Positions 31,349-40,716 of a stretch of DNA of 48,881 bases are shown piece after piece. A program made the translations under genes and the position numbers. The DNA lies in IMG/VR virus record IMGVR_UViG_3300035698_035402, positions 1-48,881 of that record; one strand, written 5' to 3'. Under the pieces are notes generated by a model. It worked only from the letters and a program-made list of their open reading frames with translations. It was not told the origin of the DNA and ran no database searches. The DNA is from a virus. The first letter of the stretch is position 1; each line of letters starts with the position of its first letter.

Positions 31349-32284
31349 ATGGCTATTATTATTCCAGAGCTTGTTTTAGAAGCGTCATTCCGAGATGGAT
31401 TGGCTCTTCTGCGCAAATATCCAGAAAAGTTGAATGATTTGCTCGCTATGTATAAAGAAGAGTGGATGGCAAAACAATATGGACAAAAAACCATTAATAC
31501 TCTTAAAACATGGATAAAAGATAATGGTATTACTATGTTACTTGGATGGAGTGATATTCCTAATAACATTCCTTGCGTCACCATTACAACATTATCTAGT
31601 ACTGAATTAGAAAGTGAAGCTTATCTTGGTGATTATGGATTTACTGAAACTACTGAAACAGAACCAGAGATTGTTTTAGAAAGTATAATTCCAGTATCAT
31701 TGGATACTACTACTGGGTGGATGGAGTTTGACCCTTCATCAACAAATTTTGGTACTGTTACTAATTTATATATGTATCGAGATGTGGCTGGAGCATCATT
31801 TAGTATTAAGAGTATTATAGATACTGATACTCGTAGAGCATTAAATATGGGGGTCGGAGTAGAGGCGGACATCACTGGTGTTGGAGATATAATTAGTAGT
31901 GTGGATTACTATCGTGATAGATATATGGAAGTACAATTACAGCATCAAATAGTAGTAAGTATTCATACTGAAGATCCGTTCCTTACAAAGAATTTAACTT
32001 ATATTATGTTATATATGTTATTATCTGAAAAACATCGTTTAGTAGAAAGAGGACTAAGATTATCTACATTTGGGACTACAGAATTTACTAGAGATATACA
32101 AAAATTACCAGAGCATATTTATACTCAATCTATAAATGTTTATGGGCGTACTATGTTCAATTGGCTCGATGCTCGAGACAACCTCGCGTCTACTACTAAT
32201 TATAAAGTTAGAGTACCTAAAGATATTTATGAGAGGGAAGATGGTGATATATTTACTGTGGATACTATAAATGATGATGAGTAA
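31349..32284 (+). CDS. neck / tail terminator candidate, 311 aa
   Basis: Starts two bases after the previous stop without a good ribosome site, so it is probably coupled. An N-terminal helical part (FRDGLALLRKYPEKLNDLLA) is followed by a beta domain. A C-terminal part (EVQLQHQIVVSIHTEDPFLT, then LTYIMLYMLLSEKHRLVERG) has the helix-strand pattern seen in tail completion proteins that join tail to neck. Assignment is by position and pattern only. Confidence 0.5.
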   Translation: MAIIIPELVLEASFRDGLALLRKYPEKLNDLLAMYKEEWMAKQYGQKTINTLKTWIKDNGITMLLGWSDIPNNIPCVTITTLSSTELESEAYLGDYGFTETTETEPEIVLESIIPVSLDTTTGWMEFDPSSTNFGTVTNLYMYRDVAGASFSIKSIIDTDTRRALNMGVGVEADITGVGDIISSVDYYRDRYMEVQLQHQIVVSIHTEDPFLTKNLTYIMLYMLLSEKHRLVERGLRLSTFGTTEFTRDIQKLPEHIYTQSINVYGRTMFNWLDARDNLASTTNYKVRVPKDIYEREDGDIFTVDTINDDE

Positions 32285-32305
32285 TAAGTAATTGAGGAGT
32301 AAGGC

Positions 32306-32635
32306 ATGGCCAATGATACGAAGCAAAAAATCAATAAGCTTGAGCCGAGCATCAAGGCTGGCAAAATCAAGAATGAACCTAAGAAAATCACGCCAAAACC
32401 AGAGATTAAAGCAAACGCCCCTAAAAGGACCACTTCAAAAGGTAAAGCAGTGGTTGTTAGACCGCTTGCCGAAAAGCAAGTAACTTCTCCATTGTATACA
32501 TTTGAATCATGGTTTATGCTTAAGAAATTGAAAGTTACATGGTTTAAACCACTACAGGTTTATATCTCAAAACATTATCCTGAATGTCAAGAAGTTCCAT
32601 TAGCTCAATGGGATAAAATTTTGAAGAAATTTTAA
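32306..32635 (+). CDS. Lys-rich small protein, 109 aa
   Basis: Preceded by TTGAGGAG. The first about 55 residues are very basic and probably disordered (KQKINKLEPSIKAGKIKNEP, KKITPKPEIK). The C-terminal about 50 residues (PLYTFESWFMLKKLKVTWFK, then PLQVYISKHYPECQEVPL) look like a small folded domain. It stands immediately before the sheath gene. Base composition of its first half is raised, like the scaffold gene. Function unknown; a sheath-associated or DNA-binding virion protein is possible. Confidence 0.5.
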   Translation: MANDTKQKINKLEPSIKAGKIKNEPKKITPKPEIKANAPKRTTSKGKAVVVRPLAEKQVTSPLYTFESWFMLKKLKVTWFKPLQVYISKHYPECQEVPLAQWDKILKKF

Positions 32636-32646
32636 AGGAGTAATAT

Positions 32647-34932
32647 ATGTCCATTAAGTATAATTACAATGGTGCTACTATTTTACAACCTGGAGCCTAT
32701 AGTAAGTCTTCAGTTAATGTTATTGGTGGATTCCCATTGTCTGATACAGGTATTGTTGGAATCATTGGTGAAGCTATCGCTGGACCTCCAGGAGATACTA
32801 CTGGTATTGGTGTTCAAACTTTTACATGTGAACAAATGTCTTCATTAATAGAGACATACGTATCTGGTCCGATTGTTGACGTAGCTAGGGCACTTGTTCA
32901 ACCAGCTCGTGATAACCGTGTAACCAATGGAGCACAATTAATTAGAATATGGAAAACAAATAGTTCTTTAGCTGGAAATAATACCATTAGTAATATTGAT
33001 ACAGTACAAGATACTCTTTATGACATTGATTCTCAGAATTATGGTGATGCAGAAAATCTAATTAATTTTTATATTAGTTCTGGTTCTTCACCTGACGCAG
33101 CAGCAGTGGTATTATCAGATTCAAATATCACTTTTCCATTAACTGTTACTTCTAACGACACACTTTTAATTGATGTTAATGGTACAACTTATACTCTTAC
33201 AGTTACTACAGCTTCTGGTGGATCTATTGATGTAACTCAAGCACAATTAATTACATTACTTAATGGAGTTGCAGTCACAGTCGGTGCAGACACAGCAACT
33301 CCAGTTTGGGCGCCCTCTAAGCCAGTTATTGCTGCAGCTTCAGGATTATTAAAGGTTACGCTAACTATTGATCCGTCAATATTAACAGCATTTAATCAGA
33401 TTCATGAATATGGTCTTTTAAGCATTGACACTTCAAATATTGCTACTTTACTTAATCTTACAGTAGCTTCCACAATTAGTGCGACAACTTTAGTCGTTAC
33501 AGCTGGTGGGATTGGACCAGTTCGTGGATCTCGCGGTACTCGTATTATTACAATTAATCGTAATGATTATACTGAAACACTTGATGAAAATACAGGATTA
33601 GAGATATTTAAGATTTATTATACTGGTGCTGGTACGGTAGCTACAATGGACGTTAAGATGGTAAGCGGCAAAAAACGTCTTCAAACAACATGTACAGGTG
33701 CTACTGCTGATGACCTTAATCTTGCTTTAGAAGATTATACTGTTACTGAACTTGTTGCTTTTATTAATAACATAGGCGGCGGTGGGAAATACACATGTGT
33801 TACATCTTATTACAACGCCCCTGCGCGGTCCGCTGCAGATATTGATTGGTATGATGATATTGACATTCTTACTCTTCCAGTTGGTATTAAAGCTAATATG
33901 ATTGATATTGAATCTAATGTTAATGAACAATCTCAGCTTGTTACTTTAGATCTTAAAGAAGATGTCTATGGTCAGATGGAATTAGTTACGGTTACTAATA
34001 AGACATATCTTACTGGCGCTGCACTCGGTGCGACATCTAATACTGACTTTTTAGATGGATTCGATGCATTGTTAAATACTCGTTGTAATACGGTTCTTCC
34101 GTGCATCTCACGTGACGCTACAGCTGATATTACTGCTGGATTAACCGATCCTAGTTCTACATATGATATTGATTCGGTTATTGCTGGTGCAGATACACAT
34201 TGTCGTACCGCTTCTAATACTAAAAACCGTTCAGAACGTAACTGTTATGTTGGTTATCTTAATACATTTGAAGCTAGTCGAATAGCGGCTCGCGGTATGA
34301 ACTCAGAGTTTACGTCAATGGCGATTCAAAATGTTGATGTTATTGGTACAGATGGTACGACTGCAACCCGACAGCCTCACGTTTTAGCGGCGCTTTGTGC
34401 TGGTATTCAAGCTGGACTGCCCATTGGTGAAGATATTACATTTAAATATATTAATGGATATGGGCTAAGTCACGCTACGTATGATGCCATTCAAGATGTT
34501 GATACTGCCATTAATGATGGTTTATTGGTAGTAAAAGAACCTGATTCAGGTGGGTACCGCATCGTGGTTGGTAATACAACTTACGGTAGAGATGCTAATT
34601 TTGTCTTTAATCGTATCGCTGTACTGGCGACCTCTCATTACATTGTATATAATTTACGTAATCAATTAGAGGCTATATTTATTGGTACAGCAAGACAATC
34701 AGCTTCAACTACAGCCAAATCAGTTTATAATATGGCTGCTTCTATTCTTAATAATTTCCGTGATCAGGGGCTTTTAGTTCCTGACGCCAATAATGGTTAT
34801 ACGGGCTACAAAGACTTAATCGTGAGACTTGATGGCGCAGCGATCTATTTAGATGTTAAAATTACTCCGGTTCAAGCAATTGGTTTTGTCTTTATTAATC
34901 TTACGCTCGATAACATTCGTGATGTAGCATAA
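32647..34932 (+). CDS. tail sheath protein, 761 aa
   Basis: Forms the contractile sheath around the tube. N-terminus: ILQPGAYSKSSVNVIGGFPL and a GIVGIIGEAIAGPPGD stretch, typical of Phage_sheath_1 proteins. The C-terminal about 230 residues hold the conserved core: RQPHVLAALCAGIQAGLPIG, DITFKYINGYGLSHATYD, and an end of alternating strands (VRLDGAAIYLDVKITPVQAI). An insertion at residues about 155-270 (NDTLLIDVNGTTYTLTVTTA and TQAQLITLLNGVAVTV) is a surface beta domain that also occurs in tandem in the J-like baseplate protein. AAAGGAG start. Confidence 0.85.
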   Translation: MSIKYNYNGATILQPGAYSKSSVNVIGGFPLSDTGIVGIIGEAIAGPPGDTTGIGVQTFTCEQMSSLIETYVSGPIVDVARALVQPARDNRVTNGAQLIRIWKTNSSLAGNNTISNIDTVQDTLYDIDSQNYGDAENLINFYISSGSSPDAAAVVLSDSNITFPLTVTSNDTLLIDVNGTTYTLTVTTASGGSIDVTQAQLITLLNGVAVTVGADTATPVWAPSKPVIAAASGLLKVTLTIDPSILTAFNQIHEYGLLSIDTSNIATLLNLTVASTISATTLVVTAGGIGPVRGSRGTRIITINRNDYTETLDENTGLEIFKIYYTGAGTVATMDVKMVSGKKRLQTTCTGATADDLNLALEDYTVTELVAFINNIGGGGKYTCVTSYYNAPARSAADIDWYDDIDILTLPVGIKANMIDIESNVNEQSQLVTLDLKEDVYGQMELVTVTNKTYLTGAALGATSNTDFLDGFDALLNTRCNTVLPCISRDATADITAGLTDPSSTYDIDSVIAGADTHCRTASNTKNRSERNCYVGYLNTFEASRIAARGMNSEFTSMAIQNVDVIGTDGTTATRQPHVLAALCAGIQAGLPIGEDITFKYINGYGLSHATYDAIQDVDTAINDGLLVVKEPDSGGYRIVVGNTTYGRDANFVFNRIAVLATSHYIVYNLRNQLEAIFIGTARQSASTTAKSVYNMAASILNNFRDQGLLVPDANNGYTGYKDLIVRLDGAAIYLDVKITPVQAIGFVFINLTLDNIRDVA

Positions 34933-34943
34933 GGAGGACTTAG

Positions 34944-35399
34944 ATGTCTACATATACCGTATCAGGTGCCAGAGTTATTTTTAAAATTGATGGACAGAAA
35001 GTGGCTTTTGCTACTAGCTGTAATTATACAGTAACTCATGAGCATCTTCCGGTCAACGTTCTTGACCAATTAGAACCTGTAGAATACTCTGAAACTGCTT
35101 ACTATGTTACATTTAGTGCGGCTGGCTTTAAAGTTCCTGGGTACTCTCCTTTAACTAAAGGTTTTATGCCAAAGCTTCAAGACATTCTTACACAGTCAGA
35201 ATTAACTGCTGAAATAATCCGTCGCGAAGATGAGTCTCTTTTATTAAAGGTTGAACGAGTTAAAGCTATTGAACGATCCGGTTCTTTTGCTGCTCGTGAT
35301 TTAGCGACCGAAGCTCTCAATTTCGTTGGTATTCGAGCAACTGATGAAGCTAACGTTCTTGGACCAAGCACTAGTGGTGCTTTGGGTTATACAGACTAA
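34944..35399 (+). CDS. tail tube protein, 151 aa
   Basis: Length and pattern fit a myovirus tube subunit: SGARVIFKIDGQKVAFATSC, then VNVLDQLEPVEYSETAYYVT, with a beta-sandwich core and SELTAEIIRREDESLLLKVE. Its place directly after the sheath and before the chaperone/tape-measure block supports this. AAGGAGG start. The gene is followed by a terminator-like hairpin, as expected for a highly expressed structural unit. Confidence 0.82.
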   Translation: MSTYTVSGARVIFKIDGQKVAFATSCNYTVTHEHLPVNVLDQLEPVEYSETAYYVTFSAAGFKVPGYSPLTKGFMPKLQDILTQSELTAEIIRREDESLLLKVERVKAIERSGSFAARDLATEALNFVGIRATDEANVLGPSTSGALGYTD

Positions 35400-35410
35400 T
35401 TTTTCATTTC

Positions 35411-35463
35411 ACCCCCCCCTTTATTTAGGGCTCTGCTGGGTAGTTCCGGTGGGGCCCCAAATT
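35411..35463 (+). terminator. terminator-like hairpin after the tube gene
   Basis: TTTAGGGCTCT (35424-35434) can pair with GGGGCCCCAAA (35451-35461) with one mismatch and two G-T pairs, across a 16-base loop; TTTATATAAG follows. An eight-C run (35412-35419) just before it is unusual in this AT-rich genome and may pair into an alternative structure. Confidence 0.55.
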
Positions 35464-35491
35464 TATATAAGTAACTATCGTAGTATATAAT
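35464..35491 (+). promoter_or_regulatory. recurrent phage promoter-like motif, copy 3
   Basis: TATATAAG (35464-35471), 14 bases, then TATAAT (35486-35491) preceded by GTAGTA. It follows the tube terminator and precedes AAAGGAGG and the first tail chaperone gene, the expected place to restart transcription at a lower level. Confidence 0.6.
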
Positions 35492-35527
35492 AAATATAAG
35501 TACTATAACCAATAAAAGGAGGAATAT

Positions 35528-35920
35528 ATGTTACCACTGATGGAACACACGTTTACAATGTCTTTAAAGGGTGCAGATTCACAGAGAACATTTACTGGTG
35601 AATTTATTTATAAACGTCTTAATGTTAAGAATCGTCTAGAATGTCAGAAATGGTATGCCCAACAGATTGAAAACATCGATGATGACTCATTAATGGCTGT
35701 ATATAATATGTTAGCTGTATTGCGATTCGGTATTACTAAAGGTCCAGATTGGTGGGATGGTTCAGACAAAGGATTAGAATTATATGATATGAATGTTATT
35801 AGTTATATATTTGAAGAAGTCATGAAATTTGAACAAAAATGGATTGACAAGATAAAAGAAGACAGTAAAGATGTAGAAGTCCGTCCATTAGAAGAAGATA
35901 ATGAGGACGAGAATGCCTAA
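35528..35920 (+). CDS. tail assembly chaperone (G-like), 130 aa
   Basis: Sits between tube and tape measure, where myoviruses and siphoviruses encode the chaperone pair. Sequence: FTMSLKGADSQRTFTGEFIY, then KRLNVKNRLECQKWYAQQIE and LAVLRFGITKGPDWWDGSDK. The YKRL...E...W and 'P.WW' features are typical of such chaperones. The acidic C-terminal tail (VRPLEEDNEDENA) overlaps the next gene. AAGGAGG start. Confidence 0.7.
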   Translation: MLPLMEHTFTMSLKGADSQRTFTGEFIYKRLNVKNRLECQKWYAQQIENIDDDSLMAVYNMLAVLRFGITKGPDWWDGSDKGLELYDMNVISYIFEEVMKFEQKWIDKIKEDSKDVEVRPLEEDNEDENA

Positions 35921-36305
35921 GGATATTGATGAGATCCATATATCATTACAAGCTATTGCCTATAAATTAACTTTTAATAGGCTAGACACCGCCCTACAAA
36001 TATGGTGGTCTCATTTTTATAAGAGGCCGATATTCCATGAAACGATTGGTGAATACACCATGGAAGAGATGTTACTTGAATGGAATATCCATAAGATGTT
36101 TGCAGACGATAACTTTAGACGTGAATGCGAGTCTCGCATAACGCAAGGCAAAGATTTTGATGACGAAGAATGGATTAAACAAGAGCTGGGCATTGATTAT
36201 TTTAAAGATGTCCTAAATATAGATGATGAAACGGCTATTAAAAAACTAGCAAACGAAATTAATAAAGATGGAGGAGAAATACACGAAAGTTTTAGTAAAG
36301 GGTAA
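35901..36305 (+). CDS. tail assembly chaperone second frame (T-like), 134 aa
   Basis: Overlaps the previous gene by 20 bases in the +1 (equal to -2) frame; the first ATG is at 35901, and ATG 35913 with GAGGACGAG before it is the better independent start. The protein is helical: DIDEIHISLQAIAYKLTFNR, then LDTALQIWWSHFYKRPIFHE, which fits the second component of a chaperone pair needed to load the tape measure. A frame-shifted fusion is common at this place; here the shared open stretch is only 35892-35920, so any shift must happen there. Confidence 0.65.
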   Translation: MRTRMPKDIDEIHISLQAIAYKLTFNRLDTALQIWWSHFYKRPIFHETIGEYTMEEMLLEWNIHKMFADDNFRRECESRITQGKDFDDEEWIKQELGIDYFKDVLNIDDETAIKKLANEINKDGGEIHESFSKG

Positions 36306-36310
36306 TTATT

Positions 36311-38743
36311 ATGGCTGATAAAACTTTAGAGCGAACAAAGTTAAGTGCTCAACAAGTAAATGACATCGCGGCTGCCGCCAAAATGTCTGGTGGTCTTGAT
36401 CCCATGCTCGGTGATGAGCTTATTAAGATCATGTCTAACTTAATTACTTCTATCGAAGAATTACGCACTACTTATGATAAGCAAAGTAGTAAGATTGGGC
36501 GTTCTTCAACTGTACAGGGCAAGATGGACGCAGCTGGCAGTGCTGAAACCACTCGCTTAGTAATGAAACAGGGCAGTGCTTCCCTAAAAAGAGCTTTAGA
36601 TTTATTATATGATGGTCCCAATAACGCGGCAGACCGTGCAGCTGCTAGTTGGCAAAAATTAATGCCGCAGAGCCGTTCATTGGGTGGAATAGCTGCTGAA
36701 ATGGCAGGGCGAGCTGGACGCTCTTTAGGTAATTCTATTAGTGCAGGTACAAGAGGTACGGGAGGCGGTGGTGGGTCCGGCGCATCTATAGGAATGGCAG
36801 CAGGTGGTCCAATAGGAGCGGCGATCGGTACCGCTGCAGAGATGACTGTTGGTTGGGCCCTCAATTATTACAAACAATCTAAAAATGAAAGAGAAGCGCA
36901 GATCCCTGCAAGATTGCAGATTAGAGCACGAACTGGCAAACATGATCGTCAATTATATCCTTATTTTTCTGAAGGTGCAGAAATGGGGTATATGCCCAAT
37001 GAAACTCTAGGCACTATGAATGCGATGTCCGGATTGGGCAGGGGAGCAATGGGGCTTACTGGTACGGCCCAAAAATTTAGTAGAGCAACTGGTAGTGATA
37101 TTAGTGATGTTATTGGTCAGACAGCAGCTCTTAGAAGTACTGGTCAGACTGGTATGGGGTTACAAGAATCTGTTAAACGTTCATTGGCTGATGCTATGGC
37201 TGCAGGGTTTGATAAGGCCGACACATCACGATATATTAAACAACAAACCCATTTAATGTCTAGTATGACTGGCGGAGCTGGTAGTCCGTCAGCCATAAGT
37301 AGCTTTTTATCACAAATTTCTAATGTTACTGGATATATGAGCAGCCCAGAGCGCGCTGGTAAGACAGCCGCCGCATGGGGTAGATTTGGAAGTGGTGGCA
37401 TATTTAACGCTCCAGAACACCTCGCCATGCGAGGGGCATTTAAATCTGCTGGAGTAAAACCACCCAGTTTAATGCAGATGGAAATGATTCGTGGTAATTT
37501 TTCTACATCCATAGGTAAGGGCGCATCATCCATATCAGATCCGGGTTTAAGAGACACGATGGGTCAATTAACTCCATATGATTTGGCACAAGGTATTACT
37601 GATATAACAGGTTCTGCTGGACCAGAAGCCGAATTTTTAATGGCCCAAAAATTCTTACCTCAGTTCCAAGGTATGAAAGGTATGGAAGTACATGAAGCTT
37701 TAAAAGCCGTTAAAAGATTGGGGCGTGGAGCGACCAGCGAGCAAGTTAAAGAGGCCACTGGCGGTAAGTGGGACATGGATTTTGAAAATGAACTAGATAT
37801 GACAGTGTCACGCAACAGATCTCGATTTGCCAACACTAGAATGGCTGTTGGTGAAATGGGATTAGCAGCAGAGGCTCCGATACGAAGTGCAGCTTCATTT
37901 GCGGCAGCCACAGCAGCTGGTATTAATCAATCTAATATAGGCAAAGCATTCGGCCACGCAGTAAATGTAATTGATCAAGTTAGATCTGTAGGACAGGCAA
38001 CTAGCGTTGGACAGATGGCACATTATCTTAGCCCCGAAAAGATTAAAGATCAATTTGCTGTACTTAATATGTCTAAGAAAGAAAGACTTGGTCATTATGA
38101 AAGAAAGCTTGCAGAAATGGAAGGTGATCGTTCTATGCTTGGTCAATTAGATAAGATGGGGTATCGAGGACAAATTAGTTCTTTACAACGGGATCTGGGC
38201 ATTACTAATGGCGGTGACAAGAAATTTACAGATCGTATTGGTGGTGGTGGTGGTAAAAGCGGCGTACCCAACATGCGATTGGGACCAGGGGGCAGATCAG
38301 TTAGAGAGGATTGGGCTCCATACTTATATAAAAATGCTAGAAACATGGGGGTTGATCCGTACTTGGCCGATTCTACTATTTTAAATGAGTCTTCTTGGAA
38401 TACTAATGCTGTTAGTCCGACTGGTGCCACTGGATTGGGACAATTTACACAAGGAACTTGGGGGGATCATAGTAAAACCTCTCTAAATATGCGTACTGAT
38501 CCCAAAGCAAACATTGATGCATTGTTGAGCTATCTAAAAGATTTAAAACAACGCTATAAAGGCAATATGGTAGAAGGTATGGTTGAGTATACAGGCGTCA
38601 AAAAGGGTGGTGCTACTATGGGACACGTTAGTAAAATCTTTAATGACGCAGCGGCCTTACAAAATATGGATAAAAATATAGATACCATAGCAAATAGACC
38701 CCACAATATTGCTGGGGAAAAGAACAATTGGAGGCCACAATAA
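36311..38743 (+). CDS. tape measure protein with lytic transglycosylase domain, 810 aa
   Basis: Sets tail length and enters the host envelope. Residues 1-70 are helical; residues about 145-190 form a Gly/Ala-rich hydrophobic segment (ASIGMAAGGPIGAAIGTAAE) like a membrane-crossing glycine zipper; long helices follow. Residues about 670-780 are an SLT (lysozyme-like) domain: APYLYKNARNMGVDPYLADS, ILNESSWNTNAVSPTGATG with catalytic Glu693, then LGQFTQGTWGDH. It would locally cut peptidoglycan during DNA injection. At 810 residues a tail of about 100-120 nm would be expected from the usual 0.15 nm per residue (inference). Confidence 0.82.
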   Translation: MADKTLERTKLSAQQVNDIAAAAKMSGGLDPMLGDELIKIMSNLITSIEELRTTYDKQSSKIGRSSTVQGKMDAAGSAETTRLVMKQGSASLKRALDLLYDGPNNAADRAAASWQKLMPQSRSLGGIAAEMAGRAGRSLGNSISAGTRGTGGGGGSGASIGMAAGGPIGAAIGTAAEMTVGWALNYYKQSKNEREAQIPARLQIRARTGKHDRQLYPYFSEGAEMGYMPNETLGTMNAMSGLGRGAMGLTGTAQKFSRATGSDISDVIGQTAALRSTGQTGMGLQESVKRSLADAMAAGFDKADTSRYIKQQTHLMSSMTGGAGSPSAISSFLSQISNVTGYMSSPERAGKTAAAWGRFGSGGIFNAPEHLAMRGAFKSAGVKPPSLMQMEMIRGNFSTSIGKGASSISDPGLRDTMGQLTPYDLAQGITDITGSAGPEAEFLMAQKFLPQFQGMKGMEVHEALKAVKRLGRGATSEQVKEATGGKWDMDFENELDMTVSRNRSRFANTRMAVGEMGLAAEAPIRSAASFAAATAAGINQSNIGKAFGHAVNVIDQVRSVGQATSVGQMAHYLSPEKIKDQFAVLNMSKKERLGHYERKLAEMEGDRSMLGQLDKMGYRGQISSLQRDLGITNGGDKKFTDRIGGGGGKSGVPNMRLGPGGRSVREDWAPYLYKNARNMGVDPYLADSTILNESSWNTNAVSPTGATGLGQFTQGTWGDHSKTSLNMRTDPKANIDALLSYLKDLKQRYKGNMVEGMVEYTGVKKGGATMGHVSKIFNDAAALQNMDKNIDTIANRPHNIAGEKNNWRPQ

Positions 38744-40716
38744 TGCCAGTTCGTGACCCTACAATAAATGATTGTGTTAGTAGATGTAAAATTGTTGTAT
38801 GGCACTATGATAAACAAGATACCATTGATAGTGGGTCTGGACCATATGATAGTGTAAGCGCTGGTAATAGTGGTGGTTATACTCCTCCCACTAATATCTC
38901 TGAAGGAATGAGCGGTGAGGGGATTACTGTTGAAGGTGCCATTAATCCAGTTGCAGACGTAGGCGTGGGTATGTTTTTAGAAGATCCTCTAGATGAATTG
39001 GCAGCTGGGGGGATTGGTATACCAATAGCAGGGCCTGGTGTCCCCATAATTTATTCTGGGGGGCCAGCGTATACAGATGGTAAAGAAGGTCTTGGTGGAG
39101 AGGGCATACCATCCTCTTATGCATCTTTAGGAGAGGATACGATTACTACTACTACTACTGAATCAGATTTTGAATTTGGTGGAGGTTCTTCTGGTGGTGC
39201 TGGAGCTTCAATAGGTCCCGAGACATGGACTGGTGGAATTGCAGACACACCAGAAGCCAAAAAAGAAAAAGAAAAGAAAAAACCAACTTATAGTGATGAT
39301 TCTGATAGTGATTATATGAAAGTTACTGAATATACTTTTGATTCTGAAGATTTAGAAAATCCTATAATTGGTTTTAATTATACAAAAGCTCGTATGAATG
39401 CTCTTGGTGAATTTAATTTGCATTTAGCTGGATTATATAATATCCATCAATGTATCGCTCCTGGGGACTGGGTTGGAATTTATCTTACTCAAGGTAATCA
39501 TAAATGGTCATTGCGTTGTTTAGGTAATGTTAATAGAGTAGAAAAGATTGATCATGTTGCAAAATATGATGGCTCTAGACGCATAACATTTAGTGTTAGT
39601 GGATATGATTTTGGTAAAGTTTTTCATCGTGCCATTATTTATATTAATAATTATATAGGTGAGGGCGTTACATCATTTGGTAGTTTCTTTAAAAAATTAA
39701 TGAATACTAATGATGTGATCTCTCCTCCAGATGCTGCAATCTCTGCCTTCTTAGAACTTATTATTGGTACTAATAGTACAGCAGATAGTATGGAGATGGG
39801 TGTTGATCGTATCTCACAATGGAAAGTACCAGATAAAATGGCCCAAAAATTTGGTGGGGCCAGCAATCAACGTTTTAATGATATTTTGGCTAAAAAATTT
39901 GGTAAGATGCCACCAGCCGATACAATCGTCTCAGCAAATTTAATGAGTACAACTAGTCTATGGCAATTAATGCAATATTATGCTAATCTTCCAATTAATG
40001 AATTGTATGCTGAATTAGACGGCCCCATAGGACAAGAAAAACCCACATTATTTTTACGGAATAAACCATACACATTTAAATCTTATAAAGATCCAATGAA
40101 ATTAATGGATGATTATTTAGAATATTTTTTAGATTTAGATGAAGTGGCAATAGACCGTAGTAATGTTTATTCTTCTAGACTTGGAGTAGCAGACCATGAA
40201 CGTTTTAATGTATTTATGATGGATTGCGCTTTAGAAAATTTTGGTCTTGAGAGTACAGCTATGATAATAGCAAAATGGGGCTTCCCTAAATCATTTAATA
40301 AATCAATTGAACGTTATGGTACTTTTCCATTACTTAATACTACTAAATTTGGATTCATTAGTGATGTAGAAGAAGTAAAATGGGAATATATTGGTGCATG
40401 GAATTTTCTTAGTGCTAATTGGCATGCCAATCAACACAGACTTTATAATGGTACTATACAAATGATTGGTGATCCAAATTTAAGAGTAGGTAAGCGCTTA
40501 ACATTAAAAGCTGATGGAGATTTTTGGAAATACGATCAATCATTTTATGTAGAGCAATATTCTGATGAATGGAGATTTCCTGGATTTTGGACACAAATGG
40601 CTATGGTTACTAGAGGAATTGCGATTGTTAATAATAAAGAAACTTATATTGATGATTCTGAAAGTCTTTATGATATGCACATAGGTTCAAATCATATTGG
40701 AGGATTGAAGCAATGA
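38743..40716 (+). CDS. baseplate hub protein, 657 aa
   Basis: I start it at ATG 38743, which overlaps the tape-measure stop (TAATG) behind TTGGAGGCC; an upstream TTG in the same frame has no support. Residues about 20-190 are Gly/Pro/Ser-rich and low-complexity. The rest resembles hub proteins of the gp27/gpD type: CIAPGDWVGIYLTQGNHKWS, LRCLGNVNRVEKIDH, RRITFSVSGYDFGKVFHRAI, and near the end IQMIGDPNLRVGKRLTL. It joins the tube to the spike. The long flexible start is unusual and may contact the tape measure. Confidence 0.72.
   Translation: MPVRDPTINDCVSRCKIVVWHYDKQDTIDSGSGPYDSVSAGNSGGYTPPTNISEGMSGEGITVEGAINPVADVGVGMFLEDPLDELAAGGIGIPIAGPGVPIIYSGGPAYTDGKEGLGGEGIPSSYASLGEDTITTTTTESDFEFGGGSSGGAGASIGPETWTGGIADTPEAKKEKEKKKPTYSDDSDSDYMKVTEYTFDSEDLENPIIGFNYTKARMNALGEFNLHLAGLYNIHQCIAPGDWVGIYLTQGNHKWSLRCLGNVNRVEKIDHVAKYDGSRRITFSVSGYDFGKVFHRAIIYINNYIGEGVTSFGSFFKKLMNTNDVISPPDAAISAFLELIIGTNSTADSMEMGVDRISQWKVPDKMAQKFGGASNQRFNDILAKKFGKMPPADTIVSANLMSTTSLWQLMQYYANLPINELYAELDGPIGQEKPTLFLRNKPYTFKSYKDPMKLMDDYLEYFLDLDEVAIDRSNVYSSRLGVADHERFNVFMMDCALENFGLESTAMIIAKWGFPKSFNKSIERYGTFPLLNTTKFGFISDVEEVKWEYIGAWNFLSANWHANQHRLYNGTIQMIGDPNLRVGKRLTLKADGDFWKYDQSFYVEQYSDEWRFPGFWTQMAMVTRGIAIVNNKETYIDDSESLYDMHIGSNHIGGLKQ

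Noticed and set aside
36472-36864. Pro/Ala-rich 130-codon open frame on the - strand
   Set aside because: Mirror of the Gly/Ala-rich stretch of the tape measure gene; all credible genes here run on the + strand.
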